A stretch of 64,000 nt of DNA from Microbispora sp. H13382 (GCF_014161445.1 NZ_JABBXA010000004.1:368075-432074); one strand, 5' to 3'; shown: positions 1 through 8,001, counted from the stretch's first letter. Made by a program: numbers and translations. The notes: generated by a model from the letters alone, not told the origin.

Positions 1-450
1 CGACGCCCGGACGCGACGGAGCTGCGCCAGACGTACGATCGCGCGGGGTCGACCGTGCCCGCGCAGGTCATGGACGGAGTGACGTTCCTCGCCGGGCTCT
101 ATCTCGCCATCTCGCCGTGGGTCGTGGGCTTCGCCGGGTTCGGCGGCCTGGCGATCAACAACCTGATCATCGGGCTGACGGTCGCGGCGCTCGCGCTGAG
201 CTGCGCGTCCGCGTTCGGCCGCACGTACGGCGTGAGCTGGGTGGTGCCGGTGCTGGGCGTCTGGACGATCATCGCGCCGTGGGTGATCCGCGGCCAACCG
301 GCCACCACCGCGACCATCTGGGACAACGTGGTCACCGGAGCGATCATCTTCCTGTTCGGCCTCGGCGCGCTGGCGTTCGCCGCGAACTACCGGCAGCACG
401 AGAGTGGCGGCCGACGACGGGGGGTCGGCGCACCGGGCGGCCAGTGGTAG
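1..450 (+). CDS. SPW repeat membrane protein, 5' end outside the window
   Basis: The reading frame is open from base 1 and ends with TAG at 448-450, so about 149 codons are visible and the true start lies upstream. The first visible residues (PDATELRQTYDRAG) resemble the soluble N-terminus that normally precedes the first SPW repeat, so the GTG at 55 is probably internal. Two SPW-type motifs are visible, ISPWVVGF and IAPWVIRG, each inside a hydrophobic segment, with two more hydrophobic segments between and after them. This is a small four-helix integral membrane protein. SPW proteins have no established biochemical role. The C-terminal tail is basic and Gly-rich. Confidence 0.85.
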   Translation, partial: RRPDATELRQTYDRAGSTVPAQVMDGVTFLAGLYLAISPWVVGFAGFGGLAINNLIIGLTVAALALSCASAFGRTYGVSWVVPVLGVWTIIAPWVIRGQPATTATIWDNVVTGAIIFLFGLGALAFAANYRQHESGGRRRGVGAPGGQW

Positions 451-835
451 CCGCCGTCAGGCCAGGCCGCGTACCCGTGGTTTCCCGTCATCGGGCGCGC
501 GTACGCGTCCTGGCCGGTCGTACGAAGGCGGCGGGATAACCGGTTGCGGCCGCGCGCGGACGCGTGGGAGGGTACGACCGCTTCACAGCACGCGTACAGA
601 CGAAGGACTGAGGCCATGGCTTCGGCGACCCGCAGCGGCCGCCGCCGGCACTGAGCGGTCCGCCACCCGGCGGCACCGGCGTAGGCAGTGCCATCACCGT
701 TTCACGGCGACCCCACGCCGCGGTGCCCTGCGCACCGTCCGCGTCCCCGACGGGGACGGCCCCCGCGCGGCTCATCGCCCGCTCGACGTGGCGGGAGCGC
801 GCTCCACTTCGTCATCAACGTGAGGTCCAATCACC
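451..835. other. Non-coding stretch with no recognised feature
   Basis: About 385 bases separate the SPW gene from the acetyltransferase gene. Open frames on both strands here are GC-driven and look like no protein family. No strong hairpin or promoter is obvious. The promoter of the downstream gene presumably lies at its right end. Confidence 0.4.
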
Positions 836-1588
836 GTGGACATCGATGTCCAGAGCTTTGCCGTGGCCAACCTTCGCCGCCGCCCCGAGGTCGTCGAGAC
901 CGGCGGTTTCGTCGCCGGGTTCGATCCCGGAACCCGCAGCCCGTACGTCAACTACGCCACCCCCCTGCCCGGAGCCCGGCCGTCCGCGCGGGACGTCGCG
1001 GCGCTGGTCAGGGCGTTCCACGAGCGCGGGCTGGGGCCCCGGCTCGAGTTCGCGCCGGACGCCGCGCCCGGCGTGGAGCCCGCGCTCACACAGGCGGGCT
1101 TCGGCGTGGAGGCGGTGCACGACTACCTCGTCTGCACCCCGGACACGCTGACGCCGCGGAGCGACGGCGGTCCCCCGGTGGAGACGCCGGTCGCGGACCA
1201 GGACTACCTGTCGATCGACGCCGCCCTGTCCGAGGCGTTCGGCGCCGGGTTCGCCGCCTCGCCGGAAGGCGCGGCCCGGCTGCGCCGCCTGGAGGAGAGC
1301 GGCGGCGCGGTGCGGTTCGTCCGGGCGCAGGACGGCGGCTGCGCCGGTGCGGCCACCTGCTCCGCCCCCGCCGTCAGCACGTCGGAACTCGCCGGTGTCG
1401 GCACGCGCCCGGCCTTCCGCGGCCGAGGCGTCGCCGCCGCGGTCACCGCCGCGCTGACCGCCGAGATGTTCGCCCGAGGCGCGCGGTCGGTGTGGCTCGA
1501 GTACGGCGGCGAGGGGTCGCGGCGCGTCTACGAACGCGTCGGATACCGGCCGTGGGGCACCCGCCTGTACATGTCGCTCGACGAGTGA
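836..1588 (+). CDS. GNAT-family N-acetyltransferase
   Basis: The 250-residue protein has an unassigned N-terminal half and a GNAT fold in roughly residues 115-245. The acetyl-CoA pyrophosphate loop is seen as RGRGVA (195-200) after VGTRPAF, and the C-terminal YERVGYRPWGTR matches the last strand-helix unit of GNAT proteins. It should transfer an acetyl group from acetyl-CoA to an unknown amine in the cytoplasm. The GTG at 836 is chosen because GAGGT lies about 10 nt upstream. The gene stands alone and converges on the DUF6295 gene, so context gives no hint of substrate. Confidence 0.8.
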   Translation: MDIDVQSFAVANLRRRPEVVETGGFVAGFDPGTRSPYVNYATPLPGARPSARDVAALVRAFHERGLGPRLEFAPDAAPGVEPALTQAGFGVEAVHDYLVCTPDTLTPRSDGGPPVETPVADQDYLSIDAALSEAFGAGFAASPEGAARLRRLEESGGAVRFVRAQDGGCAGAATCSAPAVSTSELAGVGTRPAFRGRGVAAAVTAALTAEMFARGARSVWLEYGGEGSRRVYERVGYRPWGTRLYMSLDE

Positions 1589-1635
1589 CCCGTCCGGGGC
1601 CGGTCGCTGCCCGGAAATCCTCCGGCGGGCGGCTC

Positions 1636-1709
1636 GCACGGCGCGGTCAGGCGGGGGCGGGCCTCCGGGCCCGCCGCCGGTGCCGCACGGCGCGGTCAGG
1701 CGGGGGCGG
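1636..1709. repeat. Pair of 25-bp direct repeats spanning a stop codon
   Basis: Identical 25-bp copies lie at 1636-1660 and 1685-1709, 49 bp apart. The second copy contains the TGA stop of the leftward DUF6295 gene (complement of 1696-1698), and the first lies just beyond that stop. The segment between them carries a small hairpin. This looks like a local duplication of the gene's 3' end. Confidence 0.85.
1656..1675. terminator. Hairpin between convergent genes
   Basis: GGCGGGCC and GGCCCGCC form a perfect 8-bp stem around a TCCG loop between the convergent acetyltransferase and DUF6295 genes. There is no T-tract, as is common in actinobacteria. It could serve both strands. Confidence 0.5.
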
Positions 1710-1983
1710 ACCCGCGGGCGGCGGAGGCGAGCCCGGGCGGCGCCGCGGCCAGGGCCTTGTGGATCGCGTCGACCAGGGCGAGCGCCGCCTCCTCGGTGAG
1801 CTCGATCGCGACCCGGGCCGACGGGCCCTCGGCCGGGTTGGTGAAGTCGATGTTCACCGTGTGCTCCTGGCAGGCATGGTAGGGATGGTCGACGTAGACC
1901 ATGCCGTCGGTGACCGTGAACCAGCCCGACGCTCCCTTGGCGGCGCCGTCGATCCGGATCTTCTCGGTGAGATAGGTGCACAT
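1696..1983 (-). CDS. DUF6295 family protein
   Basis: A 95-residue cytoplasmic protein that I recognise as the small actinobacterial family DUF6295, from its start MCTYLTEKI, the segment GWFTVTDGMVYVDHP and the middle VNIDFTNP. Function is unknown. The His and Cys residues near position 35 (HPYHACQEH) could bind a metal, but that is a guess. It lies 10 bp downstream of the dienelactone-hydrolase-like gene on the same strand, so the two are probably co-transcribed. The last residues (PGLASAARGSAPA) are low complexity, and its 3' end is duplicated just downstream. Confidence 0.75.
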   Translation of the reverse strand: MCTYLTEKIRIDGAAKGASGWFTVTDGMVYVDHPYHACQEHTVNIDFTNPAEGPSARVAIELTEEAALALVDAIHKALAAAPPGLASAARGSAPA

Positions 1984-1993
1984 GTGGTCCTCC

Positions 1994-2737
1994 TCAGGCG
2001 GCGAGGTGGCGGCCGAAGAAACCGAAGATCTTCTTCCAGCCCTCCACCGCGGCGGCGGGTCGGTAGTTCGGCCGGTCCACGGAGAAGAACGCGTGGCCGG
2101 CGTCCGGGTAGACGTGGAACTCGTGTTCCTTGCCGAGTCTCGTCAGCTCGGCGTCGAGCACCGCGACCTCGTCCGGCGAGGGGAACCTGTCGTCCGCGCC
2201 GAAGAGCCCGAGCAGCGGGCAGGACAGGTCGGCGGCCCGGGAGATCAGCGGCTCGGCTTTGAGCGGGAAGTCGGCGGGCGGCGCGGTGACCACGAAGGCC
2301 CCGTAACAGTCGACGGCCGCGTCGATCCGGAGCGAGCAGGCGGCCAGGAACGTCTGCCGGCCGCCGGAGCAGTAGCCGATGACACCGATCCTGCCGTTGG
2401 CGTGCTCCAGGCCCTTGAGGTAGGCCGCGGCGCCCGCGACGTCGCCGACGAGCTGCTCGTCCGGGACGCCCCCCTTGGCCCGGGCCGCCGCGGCCTGGTC
2501 GTCCGGGCTGACACCGGCGCCCTCGCGGGAGTACAGGTTGGGGCAGATGGCCGCGTATCCGTGTGCGGCGAACCTGCGCACGACCTCCTTGGTGGCCTCG
2601 TCGTACCCGGGCAGGTGGTGGATCACCACAACCCCGCCGTGAGGGCCGGTATCGAGCGGCCGGGCGGCGTACGCCTCGAGATCGGCGCCTTCGTGTCCGG
2701 TGACGGCGACCGTGCCGGCCCACATCGCGTCGGTCAT
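1994..2737 (-). CDS. Dienelactone hydrolase family protein
   Basis: An alpha/beta hydrolase of 247 residues. The nucleophile elbow reads GYCSGGR, with Cys as nucleophile as in dienelactone hydrolases (G-x-C-x-G). The acid lies in LFGADDRF and the catalytic His in DAGHAFF near the C-terminus, so the Cys-Asp-His triad is complete. Family members hydrolyse dienelactones or other esters, and the substrate cannot be read from context. The ATG at 2737 is preferred over a longer frame beginning at 2800 because GGGAAGGA lies about 8 nt before it. The DUF6295 gene follows in the same direction. Confidence 0.85.
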   Translation of the reverse strand: MTDAMWAGTVAVTGHEGADLEAYAARPLDTGPHGGVVVIHHLPGYDEATKEVVRRFAAHGYAAICPNLYSREGAGVSPDDQAAAARAKGGVPDEQLVGDVAGAAAYLKGLEHANGRIGVIGYCSGGRQTFLAACSLRIDAAVDCYGAFVVTAPPADFPLKAEPLISRAADLSCPLLGLFGADDRFPSPDEVAVLDAELTRLGKEHEFHVYPDAGHAFFSVDRPNYRPAAAVEGWKKIFGFFGRHLAA

Positions 2738-3050
2738 TGGGGTCCTTCCCTGGAATCGTGTCGCGCGCGGCCGGCGGCGTGGCCGCGTCCGGAAGCTCAC
2801 GATAGTAGTTTCTTTTGCTAACTAAGTTTCCGCGGAGGCGATGTCGGGCCGCTGCGAGCGCGGCGGGGTGCGGGACTGTCGCCCGGGCGAGTGACGCCGC
2901 GCCCGGGCGCGGCGGCTCTGACCCGATCGGGCGTCCGGGCGCGCGTGCCGTACGGGGGGTGTGGCGTATCTCACCGAGGGCGGACCGCGACCGCGAGGAC
3001 CAGCGGAAGTGTCGCGCGACACCGGCCTGAATGGGGCCATTTGCCGGTTT
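2738..3050. other. Divergent intergenic region, AT-rich island at 2800-2832
   Basis: No gene is seen. An unusually AT-rich patch (2800-2832) with the near-palindrome AACTAAGTT lies about 65-95 nt upstream of the dienelactone-hydrolase-like start and probably carries its promoter or an operator. The rest is ordinary GC-rich spacer before the riboswitch promoter. Confidence 0.4.
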
Positions 3051-3080
3051 TTGGGCCGTGTCTTACTTGTTATCTACTAT
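3051..3080 (+). promoter_or_regulatory. Candidate promoter for the riboswitch transcript
   Basis: TTGGGC (3051-3056) and TACTAT (3075-3080) are spaced by 18 bp and sit in a locally AT-rich stretch just upstream of the conserved riboswitch sequence. A start near 3087 would place the whole aptamer at the 5' end of the mRNA. Confidence 0.5.
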
Positions 3081-3093
3081 GCTTCCCGTGTCG

Positions 3094-3262
3094 CGCCGGT
3101 GTGCGGTCCTCAACCCGAGGACGACCGGCGACCGCCGAATCCCGGACGTCATCCATCCCGGGAACCGGGGACCCATGTCTCTTGGGGTGAATCCGGACCA
3201 TCCGGTAGGGCTACTCCTGGCCCGAACCCGTCAGCTAACCCGGTAGGCGGCCAAGGAGAGGA
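3094..3262 (+). ncRNA. ydaO/yuaA-type c-di-AMP riboswitch
   Basis: The hallmark blocks of the ydaO aptamer appear in order: GGGAACCGGGGACCC (from about 3159), TTGGGGTGAATCC (from about 3183), a variable hairpin around GGACCATCCGGTAGGG, then GCCCGAACCCGTCAGC and TAACCCGGTAGGCGG (to about 3250), followed by a purine-rich AAGGAGAGGAG. In actinobacteria this class senses cyclic di-AMP and usually precedes genes for secreted peptidoglycan hydrolases; ligand binding generally lowers expression. Here the next gene is a CHAP protein whose probable start lies 250 nt downstream. A small GTGGAG/CTCCAC hairpin at 3269-3286 may belong to the expression platform. Edges are approximate. Confidence 0.92.
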
Positions 3263-3433
3263 GAGCGCGTGGAGTGTCGGCTCCACCTGCCGATCCGGTC
3301 CGCGTCGCATCGACGGACCGCATGCCCGCCCTGGAACGTCTCCAGGCTTCCGGGGTGATGGCGCGCCCGTGACGGGCTGCCACATCTCCCGTTTCTGATT
3401 CCGCCCCGCCGCGAGGCCGTGCCCTCGTACGGC

Positions 3434-3457
3434 CATGCCGTCATGCCGTCATGCCGT
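3434..3457 (+). repeat. Three tandem copies of an 8-mer in the CHAP leader
   Basis: CATGCCGT occurs three times without interruption (3434-3441, 3442-3449, 3450-3457), and a degenerate fourth copy follows. It lies between the riboswitch and the ribosome binding site of the CHAP gene. Such an array could vary in copy number by slippage and change leader length. Confidence 0.85.
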
Positions 3458-3511
3458 CACGCCCGGTGGGCCGGTTCGTCATGTCTCGAAGCGCGCCATG
3501 AGGAGCCTCCG

Positions 3512-4231
3512 ATTTCCAGCGATCCCATAGCTCGACAGCTGCTCGACGCCGTCCGCCCGGAACTGGGCTACCGCGAACGAGCGGGAAAACATACGAAGTT
3601 CGGCGAATGGTACGCCGACAACGTGGCCAAGGACCCCGACTTCAAGACCGCACCCTGGTGCGACATGTTCGTCTCCTGGGCGGCGAACCGGGCCGGGGTG
3701 CAGGACCACGTCGGCGAGTTCGCGCTGACCACGCGGCACGCCAAGTGGTTCAAGAAGCAGCACGCCTGGAGCGACAAGCCCGAGCCGGGCGCCGTGGTCT
3801 TCTTCGACTGGTCGGGAACCAAGAACGTCCGCGACATCGACCACGTCGGCGTGGTCGAGAAGGTCGTGGGCGGGAAGGTCCACACCATCGAGGGCAACGT
3901 CGACGGCGTCTGGCTGAAGCGGAAGGTGCGCGACAAGAGCAAGATCGTCGGGTACGGCCTGCCGCGCAAGGTCAAGGCGACGCCGAAGGCGCCGGTGACG
4001 GTCCAGCCCGTGGCCGCGGTGAACGCCAGTGTCCAGGGTCCGGCCGGGCCGACCACCAGGAACATGGCGGCGCAACAGGGGCAGTCTCCCGACGTCGTGT
4101 GGTCGCCGGGTGACGCCGTCCTGCCGGCCGGTCTGCTCTTCGCGGTGGTCTCCACCGCCGTGACCGGGCTCCGGGTCAAGGCCGCGGCGGCGCCCTCCGG
4201 CGGACGGCACCGCAGGCGCCGCACCCGGTGA
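3512..4231 (+). CDS. CHAP-domain amidase/peptidase under c-di-AMP riboswitch control
   Basis: The protein has 239 residues if it starts at the ATT of 3512-3514, which has a textbook GAGGAG at 3500-3505 and 6-nt spacing. Homology (DPIARQLLDAVRPELGY) begins within a few residues of it. The frame is open to 3419, but that extension is repeat-derived and unlike a protein. The CHAP domain covers about residues 8-135, with catalytic Cys in APWCDMFVSW (about residue 50) and His in IDHVGVVEK. CHAP enzymes cut peptidoglycan cross-bridges or stem amide bonds. No N-terminal signal peptide is visible. The C-terminus has a Pro/Ala/Gln-rich linker, one hydrophobic segment (LPAGLLFAVVSTAVTGL) and a basic tail RHRRRRTR. 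The c-di-AMP riboswitch upstream argues for a role in wall remodelling. Confidence 0.85.
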   Translation: MSSDPIARQLLDAVRPELGYRERAGKHTKFGEWYADNVAKDPDFKTAPWCDMFVSWAANRAGVQDHVGEFALTTRHAKWFKKQHAWSDKPEPGAVVFFDWSGTKNVRDIDHVGVVEKVVGGKVHTIEGNVDGVWLKRKVRDKSKIVGYGLPRKVKATPKAPVTVQPVAAVNASVQGPAGPTTRNMAAQQGQSPDVVWSPGDAVLPAGLLFAVVSTAVTGLRVKAAAAPSGGRHRRRRTR

Positions 4232-4279
4232 TCTCCCGCGAGCCCGCGTCGCAGGGGCGACGGGCGGGCGGCGGCCGCC

Positions 4280-4867
4280 TCACTCCAGGAGGCGCTTCAT
4301 CTCCTTGATCTCGGCCGACTGGCTGGAGACGACGGACGTCGCCATCCGCCGGGCCGGCTCGTACGCTCCGGCGCGCAGTTCGTCCCGTGCCATGGTCACG
4401 GCGCCCTCGTGGTGCCGGATCATCATCGTGAGGAAGGCCCGGTCGAAGGGCCGTCCGGACAGGCCTTCGAGGCGCCGCATGTCCTCGGGGGACATCATGC
4501 CGGGCATGGCGTGGTGGGCCGGCGCGGCGCTCTCATCGGGCACCCGTTCGCCCCAGGCGGTGAGCCAGCCGCTCATCGCCTGGATCTCGGCAGCCTGGGC
4601 GGCCTCGATCCGCTCGGCGAGCCGCTTGACCCGGGCGTCGGCCGCCCGGCTTTCGGCCAGCTTCGACATCTCCACCGCCTGACGATGATGCGGGATCATC
4701 ATCTGGGCGAACATGACGTCATGCTCGTTGTGGTCGGCCGCCGGCGTCGTGGCGGCCGGGGCGGCGGGCAGGGCCGGCGTGCCGGCGAAGGCGGCGGCGC
4801 CGTACCCGCCCATGCCGCTCAGCAGACCGGCCGCCAGCAGGGCCGAGGGCAGCACGCGTCCCCTCAT
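4280..4867 (-). CDS. Exported DUF305 protein
   Basis: A 195-residue protein with an N-terminal signal peptide (basic MRGR, a hydrophobic stretch, probable cleavage after AAFA near residue 29) and two DUF305 repeats. Each repeat carries the His-rich helix motif: MMIPHHRQAVEM and MMIRHHEGAVTM. DUF305 proteins are four-helix, ferritin-like extracytoplasmic proteins often found near metal-handling genes; the function is not established. The ATG at 4867 has GGAGG 8-9 nt upstream, better than the GTG at 4876. It converges with the CHAP gene and is monocistronic. Confidence 0.85.
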   Translation of the reverse strand: MRGRVLPSALLAAGLLSGMGGYGAAAFAGTPALPAAPAATTPAADHNEHDVMFAQMMIPHHRQAVEMSKLAESRAADARVKRLAERIEAAQAAEIQAMSGWLTAWGERVPDESAAPAHHAMPGMMSPEDMRRLEGLSGRPFDRAFLTMMIRHHEGAVTMARDELRAGAYEPARRMATSVVSSQSAEIKEMKRLLE

Positions 4868-5317
4868 CACAACCACCTCCGTTTTCGTCCGGACACGGTG
4901 ATCGGGCCGGAGCGGAGCGGCGGCCCGGCACGCGGAGGCACGCCGGGAGTCGCGGGGCCTGTTCCGCCGCGAGTCCCTCCGCGTGACCGGACCGCGACGC
5001 CCTCCGCTCGCCGTCCGCCTCGGGAGACGTGCCCGGCCGGATGCCGGTCATGCCTCCGGGGCCTCCTGCCGGTCGCGAGGCCGCGCGGTCCCCTGGGAAG
5101 GCGGCCGGACACACTTCTCGCCGCACTGTCGTGGCGTCCGCCGCTGGAGCGGACATGGGTCCGCTGAGCGGTCGTGTCAGAGGCTTCCGCTGCCGGGCGT
5201 CACGCAATGGCGGAGCGAACCTGGGCATCCCGGGTTCTTCCTCTCGCCGTCAGGCGGACAGCGGCACGCCGACAGGGTCTAAAGTTGACTCGGCGAGTTC
5301 GAGCGGAAGAGGCGTTC
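4868..5317. other. Divergent regulatory region between DUF305 and iclR genes
   Basis: About 450 bases contain no convincing gene. The stretch holds the promoters of the leftward DUF305 gene and the rightward iclR gene, and the operator-like cluster annotated at 5136-5163. Confidence 0.45.
5136..5163. promoter_or_regulatory. Putative IclR operator, copy 1
   Basis: Three alternating half-sites are visible: GTCCG (5136-5140), CGGAC (5150-5154) and GTCCG (5159-5163). The last two form a perfect inverted repeat around ATGG. The 17-mer GAGCGGACATGGGTCCG (5147-5163) recurs with two mismatches at 11268-11284, in front of the CoA-transferase gene. It lies 155 nt before the iclR start, which suggests autoregulation. 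Confidence 0.6.
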
Positions 5318-6115
5318 ATGGCACGAGGCGACACCGGACCCGACTTCATCGAGGCGCTGGCGCGCGGCCTCGATGTCATCAGGGCGTTCCAGCCGGGGCA
5401 TCCGGTCATGTCCCTGACCGAGGTGGCGGCCGCGACCGGACTGGCCCGGCCGACCGCGCGGCGCATCCTGCTCACGCTGCAGGAGCTGGGGTACGCCCGG
5501 GCGGAGCAGGGCGGTTTCGCCCTCACCCCGCGGGTGCTCGAACTCGGCGTCTCCTACGTCCGCTCGACGGGACTGTGGGAGGTCGCCCGGCCGCACCTGG
5601 AACGGCTGGTCGCCCAGACGCACGAGTCCTCGTCGATCGCCCAGCTCGACGGGTCCGACATCGTGTACGTCGCCCGGGTGGCCGTACCGAAGATCGTCGC
5701 CCTCTCGGTGCAGATCGGGACGCGGTTTCCGGCGCTGCAGACGTCCCTGGGCAAGGTGCTGCTCGCCGCGCTGCCGCCGGACGAGCTGGAGCGGGTGCTG
5801 GCCGAGCCGAGCCGGTCGGGCATCGAGCCGCGGTGGCGGCCCGGCCGGCAGGAGCGCGACGCGATGTTGCGCGAGGTGCGGGCGAAGGGCTGGGCGCTGA
5901 CCGACGAGCAGCTCGCCCTCGGGATCCGGTCGGTGGCCGCGCCACTGCGCGACGGCTCGGGAAAGGTCATCGCGGCGGTCAACGTGAACAGCCACGCCGC
6001 CGAGACCTCGCTGGACAAGCTCACCGGGGAGCACCTGCCCCTGCTGCTCACGACGGCCGGGGCGATCAGCGCCGACTGGGCGCTCTACGAGTCGGTCCCG
6101 CAGGTCACGGCATAG
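5318..6115 (+). CDS. IclR-family transcriptional regulator (PcaR/PcaU/PobR type)
   Basis: A 265-residue regulator with an N-terminal winged helix-turn-helix (about 10-70; recognition region VAAATGLARPTARRIL) and a C-terminal effector domain (about 85-260) with the IclR signature ALQTSLGKVLLAAL and the late segment GIRSVAAPLRD. The closest subgroup is that of the aromatic-acid regulators PcaR, PcaU and PobR. The ATG at 5318 is preferred over a frame open from 5174 because homology starts there and GGAAGAGG precedes it. It lies about 0.7 kb from the ring-cleavage gene group, with one repair gene between, and an operator-like sequence is shared between its own upstream region and that group's promoter. 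It is the likely regulator. Confidence 0.88.
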   Translation: MARGDTGPDFIEALARGLDVIRAFQPGHPVMSLTEVAAATGLARPTARRILLTLQELGYARAEQGGFALTPRVLELGVSYVRSTGLWEVARPHLERLVAQTHESSSIAQLDGSDIVYVARVAVPKIVALSVQIGTRFPALQTSLGKVLLAALPPDELERVLAEPSRSGIEPRWRPGRQERDAMLREVRAKGWALTDEQLALGIRSVAAPLRDGSGKVIAAVNVNSHAAETSLDKLTGEHLPLLLTTAGAISADWALYESVPQVTA

Positions 6116-6154
6116 CTGAGGGATGTGGCGGCACGGGCGTGAGTGCGAACCTTC

Positions 6155-6841
6155 CTACTCGGCGTGCTGCCGGCGCACCATCTCGGTGATCCAGACGGGC
6201 GCGAACGGAGAGGTGCAGCCCGGGGGTGTCGGGTAGTCCTTGAGCACCTCCAGGCGCTCACCGATGTCGATCGCACGGGCACGGTGCTCGGCGTGCTCGA
6301 TTCCGATCTGCGCCAGGCAGTGGTTCATCGCCCATTGCAGGCGATCCGGTGCGTTCTTCATCTCCGCCTCGATGACGTCGAGCAGCCCTGCGAGGTCGAG
6401 GCCCTCCGGCTTCCTCGTCACGCGTTCGGTGGTCAGCGCCCAGCCCGCACTCGCGACCACCGGATCCGAATCGGCGGACCAGGCCAGGCGCAGCTCTTCG
6501 GCGTGCGGGTTCTTCTTCACCACGTAGTTCACGAGCCAGTCATGCACCTTGGGCGTACGCGCCTCGCGCAGCATGGCGTCCAACCCGTCACGCTCGAACG
6601 CCTTCGGACGGCAGATCAGGATCGCCAGCAGTCGCGCCGCGGTGTCATCCGTCTCCCAGAGCCGGCACGCGAGTTCCTGCTGCGTCTTCAGCCGCTTGGC
6701 GAGCGCGCGCAGCTTGCCGAGGTTCACACCGTGATCGTCACCGTGTCTCTCGTTCACCTCGCGCGCCTTCGGGTCATCGAGTTCGGCCAGCTCGGCCATC
6801 ACCTCGGCCACCGTCGTCTCGGTCGGCGTCGTTCCGGCCAC
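6155..6841 (-). CDS. DNA alkylation repair protein (AlkD-like HEAT-repeat family)
   Basis: A 228-residue, helix-rich protein of the COG4912 DNA alkylation repair family. Characteristic segments are HGVNLGKLRALAKRL near residue 37, ELACRLWETDDTAARLLAILI, and DWLVNYVVKKNP. Relatives fold into HEAT-like repeats, and AlkD is a glycosylase for bulky or cationic alkylated bases; activity of this subgroup is not proven. GTG start at 6841 with AGGAGG about 5 nt upstream. It ends only 39 bp from the convergent iclR gene, and the MDR oxidoreductase gene begins its own frame to the right. It looks like an interloper between regulator and operon. Confidence 0.75.
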   Translation of the reverse strand: MAGTTPTETTVAEVMAELAELDDPKAREVNERHGDDHGVNLGKLRALAKRLKTQQELACRLWETDDTAARLLAILICRPKAFERDGLDAMLREARTPKVHDWLVNYVVKKNPHAEELRLAWSADSDPVVASAGWALTTERVTRKPEGLDLAGLLDVIEAEMKNAPDRLQWAMNHCLAQIGIEHAEHRARAIDIGERLEVLKDYPTPPGCTSPFAPVWITEMVRRQHAE

Positions 6842-6874
6842 CTCAGCCTCCTGTCCGTCGAGCTCCCCGGCCCG

Positions 6875-7858
6875 TCAGAGCGTCAGACATTCCTCAGCGA
6901 GCCGCCCAGGGATGAGGACTATTCTGCCCGAGGATGCGCCGGCGGCCTGGCGCTGCCAGGCGGCCGCGGCCTCCTCCAGCGGGACGCGCTCGTGGGCGAC
7001 GGACAGCCGCCCGGCCGCGGCCTGCTCGGCCACGAACACGATCGAGGCGGCCCGCTGCTCCGGGGTCAGCTCGTTGTTGGTGTATCCCAGCAGCCGCAGC
7101 GACCTGCCGCGCAGCGTGGAGGAGTCGATCGGGCAGGTCTCGTCCGCCGAGGAGCCGAGGTTGACCCACCGGCCTCCGGGGCGCAGGGCGCGTGCCGCGG
7201 CGGCCGCGGGCGCGCCGAAGAGCGGGTCGAGCACGAGGTCGGCGGGCCCGTCGCAGGCCTCGGCGAAGCGGGCCGCCAGTGTGACGACGTCACCGGTGTC
7301 GAGCGCCACCACGGCGTCCGCGCCCGCCTGCCGGGCACGTTCCGCGGCGGCGGGGGAGCGGGCGCCCGCCACGACCCTGCGGGCGCCGGCGATGCGCGCG
7401 ATCCGTACGGCGGCCTGCCCGACCACGCCGCCCGCGCCGAGCACCACCACCTGTTCGCCGGGGGCGAGCTCGCCGCGCCAGGTCAGCGCCATGTGCGCGG
7501 CGACGGCCGAGAGCCCGAGCGCGGCGACCGCGACCGGATCGGCCGCGGCGGGCAGCTCGACGAGGTCGCGGGCGGGCACGGCCGCCACCTGCGCCATGCT
7601 GCCGTCGCCGGGCGCCATCCCGGCCGAGGTCGCGAACCACACCGGCCGCCCGTCCGCGATTCCGGCCCCCTGCACCCCCGGCACGTACGGCGTGCGCGGC
7701 CGGCCGAAGTAGGACGTGCCGCTCGCGCACAGCAGGTCGAGCGGCGTGACGGGCGCCGCGCCGACCTCGACCAGCGTCTCGCCGGGCCCGGCGGCGGGCA
7801 CGGGCAGGTCGGCCACCAGCGGCGGCCTGCCGGGTTCCACGATCTGTGCCGCTCGCAT
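6875..7858 (-). CDS. MDR-superfamily (quinone-oxidoreductase-like) dehydrogenase
   Basis: 327 residues with an N-terminal GroES-like substrate domain and a C-terminal Rossmann domain. The nucleotide-binding motif VVLGAGGVVGQAAVRIAR is near the middle, and the late segment RPGGRWVNLGSS matches the family. The structural zinc site is absent and the usual catalytic zinc ligands are not evident, so a zinc-independent NADPH:quinone or enoyl reductase-like role is likelier than a true alcohol dehydrogenase. ATG at 7858 with AAGGTGG upstream. It is the last gene of the leftward ring-cleavage group, 143 bp after ligA, so a separate weak promoter is possible. The substrate is probably a ring-cleavage intermediate; that is inference. 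Confidence 0.8.
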   Translation of the reverse strand: MRAAQIVEPGRPPLVADLPVPAAGPGETLVEVGAAPVTPLDLLCASGTSYFGRPRTPYVPGVQGAGIADGRPVWFATSAGMAPGDGSMAQVAAVPARDLVELPAAADPVAVAALGLSAVAAHMALTWRGELAPGEQVVVLGAGGVVGQAAVRIARIAGARRVVAGARSPAAAERARQAGADAVVALDTGDVVTLAARFAEACDGPADLVLDPLFGAPAAAAARALRPGGRWVNLGSSADETCPIDSSTLRGRSLRLLGYTNNELTPEQRAASIVFVAEQAAAGRLSVAHERVPLEEAAAAWQRQAAGASSGRIVLIPGRLAEECLTL

Positions 7859-8001
7859 GGTCCACCTTTCGCCGAAGCACGTCTGGTCGTGGCACATCTG
7901 GGGAAAGCTCGTCGTCATCGGCGAGCGCCGCCGGACACGCCCCGCACGGCCTGCCCGGCGCCTCGCCGCCCCGGCCCGCTCTCGACGGCGGGCAGGTCCG
8001 A

